23,972 nucleotides of DNA from Alphaproteobacteria bacterium (GTDB lineage Bacteria; Pseudomonadota; Alphaproteobacteria; CAAGCB01; CAG-977). A model generated the notes under the pieces. The model did no database searches. It was not told where the DNA came from and worked only from the letters and a program-made list of their open reading frames with translations. This document shows positions 6,494 through 16,181 of the stretch, in pieces. Where the stretch lies: the NCBI GenBank assembly GCA_900768845.1, contig CAAGEK010000053.1:1-23972 (forward strand), in the 5' to 3' direction. Within the stretch, counting starts at the first letter, position 1. Every line of letters begins with the position of its first letter. A program made the translations under genes and the position numbers.

Positions 6494-6844
6494 ATGGCTC
6501 GTTTTTCATTGATTATTTTATTTGCGTTAATGGCCACGGGAATGTTCGCCATCAAAAACCACGTCATCAATTTGGAAGGCGAATTGAGCCGCATCAACAC
6601 GCAAATCAAATCCGACCAACGGGCTTTGCACGTTTTAAACGCCGAATGGACGTATTTGAACGATCCGTCGCGCATCAGGGATTTAAGCGTCCGGCACGCC
6701 GGCATGAAACCCATCCGTGCGGAACGCATCATTTCCTTTTCCGCCATTCCGTTCAGGGACGCTCCCGCCGCCGTGCCGTCCGCAACGCGTGAAAACGGCT
6801 TCATCCGCGTTTCCTATTCCCCGTCTGCGACAAAACGGGAGTAG
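6494..6844 (+). CDS. ftsL: Cell division protein FtsL
   Basis: A small (116 residues) bitopic inner membrane protein: a very short cytoplasmic N-terminus, one transmembrane helix at about 5-20, then a leucine-zipper-like helix (about 24-55, INLEGELSRINTQI and LHVLNAEWTYL) and a periplasmic tail. The motif NAEWTYLNDPSRIRDL is typical of alphaproteobacterial FtsL. It forms a complex with FtsB and FtsQ and relays activation to FtsW-FtsI. Placement between rsmH and ftsI, with 4-base and 3-base gaps, supports the call. Sequence conservation in this family is low, so topology and position carry much of the weight. Confidence 0.9.
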   Translation: MARFSLIILFALMATGMFAIKNHVINLEGELSRINTQIKSDQRALHVLNAEWTYLNDPSRIRDLSVRHAGMKPIRAERIISFSAIPFRDAPAAVPSATRENGFIRVSYSPSATKRE

Positions 6845-6847
6845 GCG

Positions 6848-8581
6848 ATGTTCCGTTTTTTGAAAAAACGAGGCGCGTTTTATTACCCGGGTCAGGAAAT
6901 CCCCCTGCCCGACATGGTGACGATCGCCGACAGAAAAGAATCCGACAGTTTGGAATCGGGAAAGAACCGCCTGATATTCACGGCGGGCGTTTTCATGTTG
7001 TCGTTCGGTCTGGTTTGCGCACGCCTGTTCAATGTCGCCATGACCGGCGGCGTTATTGAAGAAGCGCGCAGGGAACCGTCCGGCGTGCGTTCGCTGAACA
7101 TAAAAATGAAACGCGCCGACATCACGGACAGAAACGGCATCATACTGGCCACCAGCCTGCCCTCCGCGGATTTGTACGCCGAAGTCGATAAAATCAAAAA
7201 TCCGGAAATGGTTGCCGCCGCGCTGGTTCAGACGTTGCCGGATTTAAAATACAAGCCTTTGCTTCAAAAGTTGCAGGGCGGAAAAAATTTCGTCTATATC
7301 AAACGCGCCCTGACTCCGAAAGAACAGTACGAAGTCAACCGGTTGGGCTTTCCCGCATTGAACTTTCAATACGTCGAAAGCCGCGTTTATCCGCAAGGAT
7401 CGCTGTTTTCCCATGTACTCGGAGCCACCGACATCGACGGAAACGGCATTGCCGGCATGGAAAAGGCGTTTAACGACAAGCTTTCAAACAAAAAAGAAAA
7501 CGTCCGTCTGTCTTTGGACGCCGGCGTTCAAGACACCGTGCGTCTGGCATTGAAGGAAAGCATTGAAAAATTCAATGCGGAAGGCGCGGCCGCCGTTTTG
7601 ATGAACGCGAAAACGGGTGAAATCGTGTCTTTGGTTTCCCTGCCCGACTTTGATCCGAACAACCTGAAAAACGCCAAACGGGAAAGTTTGTTCAACGCGG
7701 CGTCTTTGGGGGTTTACGAAGTCGGATCGATTATGAAGCTGTTTAATACGGCGATCGGTTTTGAAACGCGGAAAATCAAAGTTTCCGACACGTTCGACGG
7801 AGCGAACCCCGTCGTTCTGGCAAATTACACGATTCAAGACGTCCCTAAACTGCGCCGCGTTTTAAGCGTTCCGGAAATCCTCATTCACTCCTCCAACGTC
7901 GGATCGGCCAGAATCGCCCTGAGCGTCGGCTCGGAACGTCAGCGCGACTACCTGAGGCGTTTCGGTTTTTTCTCCCCCGTTTCGGTCGAACTGCCCGAAA
8001 AAGGCCATCCCCTTTATCCGTCGGTATGGCGCGATTTGAACACGGCGACGGCCGCTTACGGTTACGGACTGGCCGTAACGCCCCTGCACGTCGCGGCGGC
8101 GACGGCGGCTTTGGTCAACGGCGGCGTCTATCACGCCCCCACGCTTGTTTCCAAACGTAACACGGATGAAATTACGGGGGAACGCGTCATTTCTGAAAAG
8201 ACATCCGAAATCATGCGTGCTATCATGCGCCTTGTCGTCACCGAAGGGTCGGGGCGACGCGCCAATGTTCCGGGATACGAAGTCGGCGGGAAAACAGGAT
8301 CCGCGCAAAAGCTCGCAAAGGGCAAATATGTCGAAAACAACTTGCGCACCTCTTTTGTTTCCGCATTTCCGATGGACAATCCCCAATACGTTTTGATGGT
8401 TATGATGGAAGCACCGCAAAGGATAAAGGAAACGTATCATTTCAACACCGCCGCATGGAATGCCGTGCCGACGGCCGAACGCATCATTTCCGCAGTCGCT
8501 CCCCAGTTGGGCATCACGCCGCGCCCGTTCGAGCCGAGACAGGCCGCCCCCTATGTCAAAGCCGCATTGAACGCGAACTAA
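6848..8581 (+). CDS. ftsI: Peptidoglycan D,D-transpeptidase FtsI (PBP3)
   Basis: A 577-residue class B penicillin-binding protein that crosslinks septal peptidoglycan in the periplasm. One transmembrane anchor at about 41-60; pedestal domain with RADITDRNGIILATS (89-103); transpeptidase with SIMK at 294-297 (acylated Ser294), SSN at 348-350, and KTG at 482-484. The hydrophobic variant SIMK in place of the commoner STFK or STMK is a small oddity. Cytoplasmic N-terminus of about 40 residues is basic and suits recruitment by the divisome. It starts three bases after ftsL and works with FtsW from this same operon. Confidence 0.96.
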   Translation: MFRFLKKRGAFYYPGQEIPLPDMVTIADRKESDSLESGKNRLIFTAGVFMLSFGLVCARLFNVAMTGGVIEEARREPSGVRSLNIKMKRADITDRNGIILATSLPSADLYAEVDKIKNPEMVAAALVQTLPDLKYKPLLQKLQGGKNFVYIKRALTPKEQYEVNRLGFPALNFQYVESRVYPQGSLFSHVLGATDIDGNGIAGMEKAFNDKLSNKKENVRLSLDAGVQDTVRLALKESIEKFNAEGAAAVLMNAKTGEIVSLVSLPDFDPNNLKNAKRESLFNAASLGVYEVGSIMKLFNTAIGFETRKIKVSDTFDGANPVVLANYTIQDVPKLRRVLSVPEILIHSSNVGSARIALSVGSERQRDYLRRFGFFSPVSVELPEKGHPLYPSVWRDLNTATAAYGYGLAVTPLHVAAATAALVNGGVYHAPTLVSKRNTDEITGERVISEKTSEIMRAIMRLVVTEGSGRRANVPGYEVGGKTGSAQKLAKGKYVENNLRTSFVSAFPMDNPQYVLMVMMEAPQRIKETYHFNTAAWNAVPTAERIISAVAPQLGITPRPFEPRQAAPYVKAALNAN

Positions 8582-8603
8582 TCCTTTTACGGAGAAACGC
8601 TGT

Positions 8604-11438
8604 ATGCTGTTAAACGATTTACTGTCCGCCGCCGGACTTGCCCCCGTTTCCGAAAATGTCGACGTTACGGGCATTGCCTCCAATTCGGGAAAAATCGGAA
8701 AGGGCTTTCTTTTCGCCGCGTTATCGGGAACGAAAACCGACGGGACGGCCTTTTTGCAAAACGCCGCCGACAACGGAGCCGTCGCCGCGCTGATCCCTGA
8801 AAACGCCGAAGTTCCCGATACGGGGTTGACATACATCCGGACGAAAGAGGTGCGGCGTTCTCTGGCTTTGGCGGCCGCCGCGTTTTACGGCGCGCAACCC
8901 GAAACGGCCGTCGCCGTCACGGGAACGAACGGCAAGACTTCAACCGCGAATTTCGCCCGCCTGATTTGGGAACATTTGGGCAAAAAATCCGCAAGCGTCG
9001 GAACCTTGGGCGTCGTATCCGGAGATTATTCCGTTTACGGTTCCCTGACGACCCCCGACCCCGTTGCGTTGCATGAAACGCTTAAAACTCTGGCTGACAA
9101 AAACGTATCCTGCGTCGCCGTCGAAGCCTCAAGCCACGGCATAGACCAGCACCGCATTGACGGACTGCGCCTGACGGCGGCCGGCTTCACGAACATCACC
9201 CGCGACCATTTGGATTACCACAAGACGATGGAAAACTATTTGGAAGCCAAGCTGAAACTGTTCGACCGCCCCTTGTCTTCCGACACCGTCGTTTTGAATG
9301 CCGACATCGCCGAATTCGGGCGCATTTCCGACTACTGCCGGACGAGAGGGTTGAAAATCATCGATTACGGAACGAAAGCCGAAGCCCTGCGTTTGACGGA
9401 CACACGGTTGGACATCAAAGGCCAGACGTTGCATTTGGAAATTTTCGGCAAACCGAAAACGGTTTATCTTCCTTTGGCCGGAACATTCCAAGCCATGAAC
9501 GCTTTATGCGCTTTGGGGCTGGTCATCGCTTCGGGTGAAGATCCCGAACGCGCCGCCGATGCGTTAAGCTTTCTGAAGGGAGCCCCCGGCCGTTTGGAAC
9601 GTGTCGCGGAACGCAAAAACGGCGCGGCCGTCTATGTGGATTACGCCCATACGCCGGACGCTTTGGAAACCGTGTTGAAAGCCCTGCGCCCCCACACAGA
9701 AAACAGGCTGTGCGTCGTCTTCGGATGCGGCGGCGACCGCGATGCGGGAAAACGTCCCCAGATGGGGGAAATCGCCGACCGGCTGGCCGACGTCGTTTAT
9801 GTCACCGACGACAATCCCAGAACGGAAAACGCCGCTTCCATCCGCGCCGCCATCCTTCCCGCGTGTCCGAAAGGAATGAACATCGGCAACCGCGCACTGG
9901 CCATTGAAACGGCCGTCCGCGAACTGAAAAAAGGCGACATTCTGGTTTTGGCGGGCAAAGGTCACGAAACGGGTCAGCTGATTAACGGAATCGTCCATCC
10001 TTTCGACGACAGGGAGGAGGCGAAAAAAGCCGTCGCCCTTGCCGATCGCGCTTTGTGGACGTCCGGAGAGATTGTAAAAGCCGCGGGCGGAACCGCCGAA
10101 GGATGTTTCGAGGCAACCGGCGTATCGATAGATTCCCGCACCGTTGAAACGGGCGATTTGTTCATCGCCGTCAAAGGGGAAAACACGGACGGACACGATT
10201 ATGCGGCCAAAGCATTGGAAAGCGGCGCGGCCGGCGTTTTGGTCTCCCGCCTGCCCGAAGGCGTTCCCGCGGACAAAGCCGTCATCGTCCCCGACGTGAT
10301 GAAAGCGTTGGAAGCCATGGCCGCTCACGCCCGTTCACGCAGTCGCGCAAAGCTCGTCGGCGTAACGGGAAGCTCGGGAAAAACCAGCACGAAGGAAATG
10401 TTGCGTTATGCTTTGACCGCCGTCGGACGCACGCATTGCACACGGGGCAACCTGAACAATCAAATCGGAATGCCCCTGACGTTGGCAAGAATGCCGCAAA
10501 CGACGGAATTTGCCGTTATCGAGATGGGAATGAACCATACGGGAGAGTTGCACGAACTGACCATGCTGGCGCGCCCCGATATCGCCGCAGTGACGATGGT
10601 CGGTTCGGCTCACCGCGAATTTTTCCCCGACGAAGAAGACACCGTTTATGCAAAATCGGAGATTTTCGACGGAATCCGTGAAAACGGTTCGGTGTTTCTG
10701 AACGCAAGCAACAAGCATTTCGATTTGCTGAAAGCCGAAGCGGAAAAGCGGAATGTGGCTCATATCCGTTCTTTCGGCATGAAAGAGGGATGCGACGTTT
10801 CCCTGATCGAAAGCCGGTGTGAACAGGACAAGACAACCGTAAAAGCCGCCGTTTTCGGCGAACCGTACGAATGGACTTTGAACCTGCGCGGAGAACATCA
10901 GGTGACGAATTCTCTGGCCGTCGCAGGCATTTTAAAGGTTTTGGACGTCGATATGCCGACGGCGTTGCAGGGATTGTCGCAACTGCCCGTACAGAAAGGA
11001 CGCGGGGAAAGCTTTGTCCTGCCCTGCAAAAACGGCGGAACATTCACGTTGATTGACGACGCGTACAACGCCAATCCCGAATCGATGCGGGCGGCGATCA
11101 AAGTTCTGGGATCGATGAAACCGGCGGGCGACGGCCGCAGAATCGCCATCGTCGGCGATATGCTGGAATTGGGCGTCTTCGCTCCGTCCCTGCACAAGGG
11201 GTTGGCGGTCGATTTGATTGAAAACGACGTCGATTTGTTGTATGCCGTCGGAGAAAACTCCGGTTTGCTGTTTGACGAAATGCCCGAACAAATGCGCGGA
11301 CGCAAAACGCCGACCGCTTCGGAAATGGCGGAAGTCATCGGTGATGATTTCCAAAACGGCGACGTCGTCATGGTCAAAGGGTCGAACGGCAGCCGGATGG
11401 CTGAAATTATCAAAGCCTTGAAAAACGGACGAAAATAA
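8604..11438 (+). CDS. murE-murF: Bifunctional MurE-MurF ligase (fusion)
   Basis: One uninterrupted 944-residue frame holds two Mur ligases. Residues 1 to about 482 are MurE: P-loop TGTNGKTS (106-113), TTPDP (149-153), the carbamylated-lysine and histidine regions, and DNPR (403-406), the marker for meso-diaminopimelate, followed by GKGHE (451-455). Residues about 485-944 are MurF: SIDSRTV (508-514), P-loop TGSSGKTS (588-595), NLNNQIG (616-622), EMGMNH (640-645), DDAYNANPESM. It adds meso-DAP and then D-Ala-D-Ala to the UDP-MurNAc peptide in the cytoplasm. There is no stop, internal ribosome site or frameshift between the halves, and the linker is very short. MurE-MurF fusions are known, for example in Bordetella. 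The stop abuts the mraY start (TAAATG). Confidence 0.96.
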   Translation: MLLNDLLSAAGLAPVSENVDVTGIASNSGKIGKGFLFAALSGTKTDGTAFLQNAADNGAVAALIPENAEVPDTGLTYIRTKEVRRSLALAAAAFYGAQPETAVAVTGTNGKTSTANFARLIWEHLGKKSASVGTLGVVSGDYSVYGSLTTPDPVALHETLKTLADKNVSCVAVEASSHGIDQHRIDGLRLTAAGFTNITRDHLDYHKTMENYLEAKLKLFDRPLSSDTVVLNADIAEFGRISDYCRTRGLKIIDYGTKAEALRLTDTRLDIKGQTLHLEIFGKPKTVYLPLAGTFQAMNALCALGLVIASGEDPERAADALSFLKGAPGRLERVAERKNGAAVYVDYAHTPDALETVLKALRPHTENRLCVVFGCGGDRDAGKRPQMGEIADRLADVVYVTDDNPRTENAASIRAAILPACPKGMNIGNRALAIETAVRELKKGDILVLAGKGHETGQLINGIVHPFDDREEAKKAVALADRALWTSGEIVKAAGGTAEGCFEATGVSIDSRTVETGDLFIAVKGENTDGHDYAAKALESGAAGVLVSRLPEGVPADKAVIVPDVMKALEAMAAHARSRSRAKLVGVTGSSGKTSTKEMLRYALTAVGRTHCTRGNLNNQIGMPLTLARMPQTTEFAVIEMGMNHTGELHELTMLARPDIAAVTMVGSAHREFFPDEEDTVYAKSEIFDGIRENGSVFLNASNKHFDLLKAEAEKRNVAHIRSFGMKEGCDVSLIESRCEQDKTTVKAAVFGEPYEWTLNLRGEHQVTNSLAVAGILKVLDVDMPTALQGLSQLPVQKGRGESFVLPCKNGGTFTLIDDAYNANPESMRAAIKVLGSMKPAGDGRRIAIVGDMLELGVFAPSLHKGLAVDLIENDVDLLYAVGENSGLLFDEMPEQMRGRKTPTASEMAEVIGDDFQNGDVVMVKGSNGSRMAEIIKALKNGRK

Positions 11439-12527
11439 ATGTTTTACAACCTGATTTACCCGCTTTCATCCGAATATCCCGTTTTGAACATTTTCAAATA
11501 TCTGACCTTCAGAACGGGAGGAGCCGTTTTTACGGCGTTAATCGTGTCCCTGCTCATCGGCCCCGCCCTGATTCGTTTTTTAAAAAGAAAACAGCATGAA
11601 GGCCAGCCGATTCGCGAAGACGGTCCGGAAAGTCATCTGTTGACCAAAAAAGGAACGCCGACGATGGGCGGTTTGATGATTCTGGCGGCGATAACCGTTT
11701 CGACGCTGTTGTGGGCCGATTTGAAAAACGGCTTCGTCTGGACGGCGTTGCTGTTGACGCTGTCCTACGGGCTGATCGGCTTTTTGGACGACTATCTCAA
11801 AGTGTCGAAACACACCTGCGGCGGACTGCCGGGGAAAATGAAGCTGTTGATGCAATTTTCATTCGCCGGAATTGCGACGTGGTATGTCACATCCCTGACC
11901 GCTCCGTCGATTGCAACGGGGCTGACTTTTCCCTTTTTGAAAAAAGCCCTGATGGATTTGGGTGTTTTTTACATTCCTTTCGCCATGTTCGTTGTCGTCG
12001 GATCGTCAAACGCCGTCAACCTGACGGACGGATTGGACGGGCTGGTCACCGTCCCGATGATGATTGTCGCCGCGGTGTTCATGATCATCGCTTATGTATC
12101 CGGACACGTTTCCTTTGCCGTGTACTTGCAACTGCCTTACATTGCGGGAACGGGCGAGCTGGCCGTATTTTGCGGTTCCATGATCGGCGCGGGACTGGGA
12201 TTTTTGTGGTTCAACGCCCCGCCCGCGAAAGTATTTATGGGCGATACGGGCTCTTTGGCCTTGGGCGGCGCGCTCGGCATCGTCAGCGTCGCGACGAAAC
12301 ATGAAATCGTGCTGGCAATCGCGGGCGGGTTGTTCGTCATGGAAACGGTGTCCGTGATTTTACAGGTCGTTTCCTTTAAAACCCGCGGCAAAAGAATATT
12401 TAAAATGGCTCCCCTGCATCACCATTTTGAAAAGCTGGGGTGGCAGGAACAGACGGTCGTCGTGCGTTTTTGGATCATATCCATGATTTTGGGATTGGCG
12501 GCCCTGTCGACATTGAAAATAAGGTAA
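11439..12527 (+). CDS. mraY: Phospho-N-acetylmuramoyl-pentapeptide transferase
   Basis: A 362-residue polytopic inner membrane enzyme (about ten hydrophobic helices) that transfers phospho-MurNAc-pentapeptide from UDP to undecaprenyl phosphate, making lipid I. Conserved residues: DDYLK with Asp117-Asp118, NLTDGLDG at 194-201, FMGDTGSLALGG with Asp269, and the cytoplasmic MAPLHHHFE loop near the C-terminus. Length is normal. It follows the murE-murF stop with no gap. It is followed after four bases by ftsW, not by murD as in most dcw clusters. Confidence 0.97.
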   Translation: MFYNLIYPLSSEYPVLNIFKYLTFRTGGAVFTALIVSLLIGPALIRFLKRKQHEGQPIREDGPESHLLTKKGTPTMGGLMILAAITVSTLLWADLKNGFVWTALLLTLSYGLIGFLDDYLKVSKHTCGGLPGKMKLLMQFSFAGIATWYVTSLTAPSIATGLTFPFLKKALMDLGVFYIPFAMFVVVGSSNAVNLTDGLDGLVTVPMMIVAAVFMIIAYVSGHVSFAVYLQLPYIAGTGELAVFCGSMIGAGLGFLWFNAPPAKVFMGDTGSLALGGALGIVSVATKHEIVLAIAGGLFVMETVSVILQVVSFKTRGKRIFKMAPLHHHFEKLGWQEQTVVVRFWIISMILGLAALSTLKIR

Positions 12528-12531
12528 GCCC

Positions 12532-13659
12532 ATGAAAACAACGATCGCCAGAACGGACGACAGCATTTTAGGACAATGGTGGTGGTCGGTCGACCGTTAC
12601 TTGCTCGGCGCGTTGTTTACGTTGTTCGGCATCGGCATCGTCCTGTCGTTTTCGGCCACGCCCGCCATTGCGGAAAAACTGAAGCTGGAAACGTATTACC
12701 TGATAAAGCATCAAGCCGTTTTCCTGATGCTTTCCGTTGCGGTTATGCTGATCGTATCCATGCAAAACCCGCGAACGGTCAGGCTTTTGGCGATTATTGC
12801 GCTGGCGTTTTCTTTCGTTTTGCTGGTTCTGGTGTTGGTTCACGGGTCGGAAATCAAAGGTTCGGCACGCTGGATACGCATTATGGGCGTTTCCGTCCAA
12901 CCGTCCGAAATAGCGAAGCCTTCCTTTGCCGTCGTTACGGCATGGTTGCTGGCTTTGGGCAAACAACAGGAAAATTTTTCGGGTGTTTCGGCGGCGACAG
13001 GCGTTTATCTGGTTTTGGCGGCTTTGCTGATTTCCCAACCCGACTTCGGCATGACTTTGACGGCCAGCGTCATTTTCGGAACGGAACTGTTCCTCAGCGG
13101 CATATCGATGATTTGGGTGTGCGGATTGATTTTTGCAGGCGCGATCGGATCGGTATCCGCCTATTATATGATTCCGCACGTCCAATCACGCGTCGACCGC
13201 TTCATCAATCCGCAATCGGGAGACACCTTTCAAGTCCGAACCGCTTTGGAAGCCGTCAAAAACGGCGGATTGTTCGGCAGAGGCCCCGGAGAGGGCAGAA
13301 TAAAAAACATTCTGCCCGACGCGCACACGGATTTCATCATGGCCGTCGCCGCCGAAGAATACGGCGTTTTGATTTGCGCGGCCATTGTGATTTTGTTTGC
13401 GATCATCGTCCTCAGGGGATTTTTTCTGATATTCAAAGACAAAAACCTGTTTACGCTTTTCGCCGTTTCCGGACTGTTGACGCAATTCGGAATGCAGGCC
13501 TTGGTCAACATCGCTTCGACGTTGAACCTGATTCCGACCAAAGGCATGACCTTGCCTTTCATTTCCTACGGCGGTTCGTCGCTGTTGTCTTTGGGGTTCG
13601 GAATGGGGATGGTTTTGGCGTTGACGCGGACAACGAACAATACGAGAGGACGCTCATGA
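12532..13659 (+). CDS. ftsW: Septal peptidoglycan glycosyltransferase FtsW (SEDS)
   Basis: A 375-residue SEDS-family protein with about ten transmembrane segments, which polymerises lipid II into glycan at the septum in complex with FtsI. Motifs: SARWIRI at 111-117, QPSEIAKP at 123-130, GRGPGEGRIKNILPDAHTDF ending at 268 with the catalytic Asp267 in HTDF, and the C-terminal PFISYGGSS loop. FtsW rather than RodA is supported by place in the cluster and the extended N-terminus. The ribosome binding site lies in the mraY stop region. The stop overlaps murG as ATGA. Confidence 0.96.
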   Translation: MKTTIARTDDSILGQWWWSVDRYLLGALFTLFGIGIVLSFSATPAIAEKLKLETYYLIKHQAVFLMLSVAVMLIVSMQNPRTVRLLAIIALAFSFVLLVLVLVHGSEIKGSARWIRIMGVSVQPSEIAKPSFAVVTAWLLALGKQQENFSGVSAATGVYLVLAALLISQPDFGMTLTASVIFGTELFLSGISMIWVCGLIFAGAIGSVSAYYMIPHVQSRVDRFINPQSGDTFQVRTALEAVKNGGLFGRGPGEGRIKNILPDAHTDFIMAVAAEEYGVLICAAIVILFAIIVLRGFFLIFKDKNLFTLFAVSGLLTQFGMQALVNIASTLNLIPTKGMTLPFISYGGSSLLSLGFGMGMVLALTRTTNNTRGRS

Positions 13660-14747
13660 CAGCAGGCAAAAAATTCATTTTGACGGCGGGAGGAACCGGC
13701 GGACACGTTTTTCCGGCCGAGGCTCTGGCCGACGAACTGGTCGCGAAAGGATGCTCCGTAAGCTTTATAACCGACAAGCGCGGCAATACGTTTTCGGGAC
13801 GCTTTCCGACGGCGCGGGAATACCGCGTTTTTGCTTCGGGATATGCGGGAAAAGGCCTTTTTGCAAAAATGAAAGGCTTGTTTTATCTGGGATTGGGCGT
13901 CTTGCAGTCTTTGATGATTTTGAAAAGGGAAAAGCCCGACGCCGTCGTCGGTTTCGGAGGATATGCCGCTTTTCCCGCCGGCTTTGCCGCCACACTTTTA
14001 AAAATCCCCTTGGTTCTTCACGACCAAAACGCCGTTCTGGGAGGGGCGAACCGCTTTTTGGCCGCAAAAAGCGCGTTGATTGCGACGTCTTTTCCCGCAG
14101 TCGCCCGCATTCCCGAAAAAACGGCGACGGTTTTTACGGGGCTTCCCCTCCGCCCCGACATTCTGGCATTGGCGGACGCCCCCTATCCCCCTTTGAATCC
14201 GCCTTATACGATTTTGATTACGGGCGGCAGTCAGGGAGCTAAAATTTTCGGCTCCGTCATCCCCGAAGCTTTAAAGCTGTTGCCTCTTGATTTAAAGCAA
14301 AAGCTGAAAATTCAACAGCAATGCCGCGCCGCCGAATTGGAAGCGGTCAAGGAAGCTTATAAAGACAGCGGGCTTGACGTTGAAGTCGCTTCGTTTTTTT
14401 CCGATATGCCCGAACGGTTGAAAAGCGCGCATCTTTTCATTTGCCGCGCCGGAGCGTCCAGCATCGCCGAAGCTTCAATCGCGGGACGGCCGGCGATCAT
14501 CGTTCCGATGCAGTCTTCCGCCGACGGACATCAGCGTGCGAATGCGTTGTCTTTGGCCGCAACGGGCGGAGCATGGATGATTGAAGAACCCGATTTCACT
14601 CCCGAAACGCTGGCCGGAAAAATTCAGGAATTGTTTAATGATCCGAAAACGCTTATAACTGCTTCGGAAAAAATAAGGGAACGAAACAGACCCGACGCCG
14701 CCGGTTTATTGGCAAAAGCGGTGTTGAGCGTAACGGAGAACGGATAG
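13656..14747 (+). CDS. murG: Lipid II synthase MurG (GlcNAc transferase)
   Basis: A 363-residue GT-B glycosyltransferase (family GT28) that adds GlcNAc from UDP-GlcNAc to lipid I on the inner face of the membrane. Glycine-rich GGTGGH at 12-17, HDQNAVLGGANRFLA in the N-domain, TGGSQGA near 190 in the nucleotide-binding C-domain, and RAGASSIAE with the conserved Glu contacting ribose. The start ATG 13656 overlaps the ftsW stop as ATGA and follows GAGAGGA; the frame is open further upstream within ftsW but that part is a shadow. Four bases separate it from murC. Confidence 0.96.
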   Translation: MTAGKKFILTAGGTGGHVFPAEALADELVAKGCSVSFITDKRGNTFSGRFPTAREYRVFASGYAGKGLFAKMKGLFYLGLGVLQSLMILKREKPDAVVGFGGYAAFPAGFAATLLKIPLVLHDQNAVLGGANRFLAAKSALIATSFPAVARIPEKTATVFTGLPLRPDILALADAPYPPLNPPYTILITGGSQGAKIFGSVIPEALKLLPLDLKQKLKIQQQCRAAELEAVKEAYKDSGLDVEVASFFSDMPERLKSAHLFICRAGASSIAEASIAGRPAIIVPMQSSADGHQRANALSLAATGGAWMIEEPDFTPETLAGKIQELFNDPKTLITASEKIRERNRPDAAGLLAKAVLSVTENG

Positions 14748-14751
14748 GAAT

Positions 14752-16164
14752 ATGGAAAAACTGCCTTTTTCTTTGGGAACGATTCATTTCATCGGCATCG
14801 GCGGCAGCGGAATGAGCTGTATCGCCGAGTTGATGCATAATCTGGGATACGGCGTCCAAGGTTCGGACATTTCGGAATCTTCCAACGTCAAACGCTTGAG
14901 GGAAATGGGAATCCGAATCATCATCGGGCACAACGAAGAAAATGTCAAAGACGTCGGCGTCGTTGTCGTTTCTTCGGCGATTCGAGAAGACAATCCGGAA
15001 ATCAAAGCCGCCCGCTTCCACCACATCCCCGTTGTCCGTCGGGCGGAAATGCTGGCCGAGCTGATGCGTTTGAAATGGTCGGTCGCCGTCGGCGGCACCC
15101 ACGGCAAAACGACGACGACTTCGATGATCGCCGCGGTAATGCAAACCGCGGGGCTTGATCCGACGGTTGCAAACGGCGGAATTATCAATTCTTACGGCAC
15201 GAATGCGCATTTGGGCGACGGAAAATGGATGGTCGCCGAAGCCGACGAGTCAGACGGCAGCTTTTTAAAGCTTCCCGCCACCGCCGTCGTCGTAACGAAT
15301 ATGGATCCCGAACATCTGAATTATTACGGCACTTATGAAAAAATGAAGGAAGCGTACCACACCTTCGTTCAAAACATCCCGTTTTACGGTTTCGCCTGCC
15401 TGTGCGCCGATCACCCCGCCGTACAAAGCCTCATCCCGTTGATTTCCGAGAGGAAAATCATCACATACGGTTTAACGCCTCAAGCCGAAGTGTCGGCTTT
15501 GAACATTCATGCCGAACCGGGGCTGATCACGTTTGACGTGCTGGTTTCCGACCGCATCAACGGCGAAGGGACGGAACGCCTGATACAGGGGTTTTCTTTG
15601 CCGATGTTCGGCCGCCATAACGTCCAGAACGCACTGGCCGCCGTCGCCGTCGGATTGCGGCTGAATCTGGATGAAAACGCAATCAAAACGGCTTTGGCCG
15701 GATTTGCGGGCGTCAAACGCCGCTTTACGAAAACGGGCGAAGTCAACGGTATCACCGTCATTGACGATTACGGCCACCATCCCATTGAAATAGCGTCGAC
15801 CTTAAAGGCCGCCCGCGACGTTGCGCGCAAAAAAGTCATCGCGGTGTTCCAACCGCACCGCTACACACGCGTGGCCGATTTGTTCGATATGTTCTGCACC
15901 AGCTTCAACGACGCCGATTGCGTGATCGTCGCCGACGTTTACGCCGCGGGGGAATCCGTTATCGAAGGGGCGACGAAGGAAGCTTTGGTCGAAGGGTTGC
16001 GTTTGCACGGACACCGCCACGTCACGGCTTTGAACTCGCCCGAAGAACTTCCGGCTTTGATAAAAGAACTGGCGGAACCGGAAGATATTGTCATCTGCCT
16101 CGGAGCGGGTAATATTTCCCATTGGGCGCACGCCCTGCCCGAACAATTGAAAAATCTGCTCTGA
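14752..16164 (+). CDS. murC: UDP-N-acetylmuramate--L-alanine ligase
   Basis: A 470-residue Mur ligase that joins L-alanine to UDP-MurNAc, the first peptide step. IGIGGSGM at 14-21 is the UDP-binding loop; the ATP loop GGTHGKTT is at 114-121; ADESDGSF, NMDPEHLNYYG and the C-domain DDYGHHPIEI and FQPHRYTR are all present. Length normal. It overlaps nothing and is followed by murB after 17 bases. With MurE-F it supplies three of the four peptide ligase steps; the fourth, MurD, is not in the window. Confidence 0.97.
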   Translation: MEKLPFSLGTIHFIGIGGSGMSCIAELMHNLGYGVQGSDISESSNVKRLREMGIRIIIGHNEENVKDVGVVVVSSAIREDNPEIKAARFHHIPVVRRAEMLAELMRLKWSVAVGGTHGKTTTTSMIAAVMQTAGLDPTVANGGIINSYGTNAHLGDGKWMVAEADESDGSFLKLPATAVVVTNMDPEHLNYYGTYEKMKEAYHTFVQNIPFYGFACLCADHPAVQSLIPLISERKIITYGLTPQAEVSALNIHAEPGLITFDVLVSDRINGEGTERLIQGFSLPMFGRHNVQNALAAVAVGLRLNLDENAIKTALAGFAGVKRRFTKTGEVNGITVIDDYGHHPIEIASTLKAARDVARKKVIAVFQPHRYTRVADLFDMFCTSFNDADCVIVADVYAAGESVIEGATKEALVEGLRLHGHRHVTALNSPEELPALIKELAEPEDIVICLGAGNISHWAHALPEQLKNLL

Positions 16165-16181
16165 AGGCGAAGGAGAAACGA

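Noticed and set aside
12576..13655. Long open frame in front of murG
   Set aside because: It is the other frame of ftsW; MurG homology begins only at ATG 13656, which has a ribosome site and overlaps the ftsW stop.
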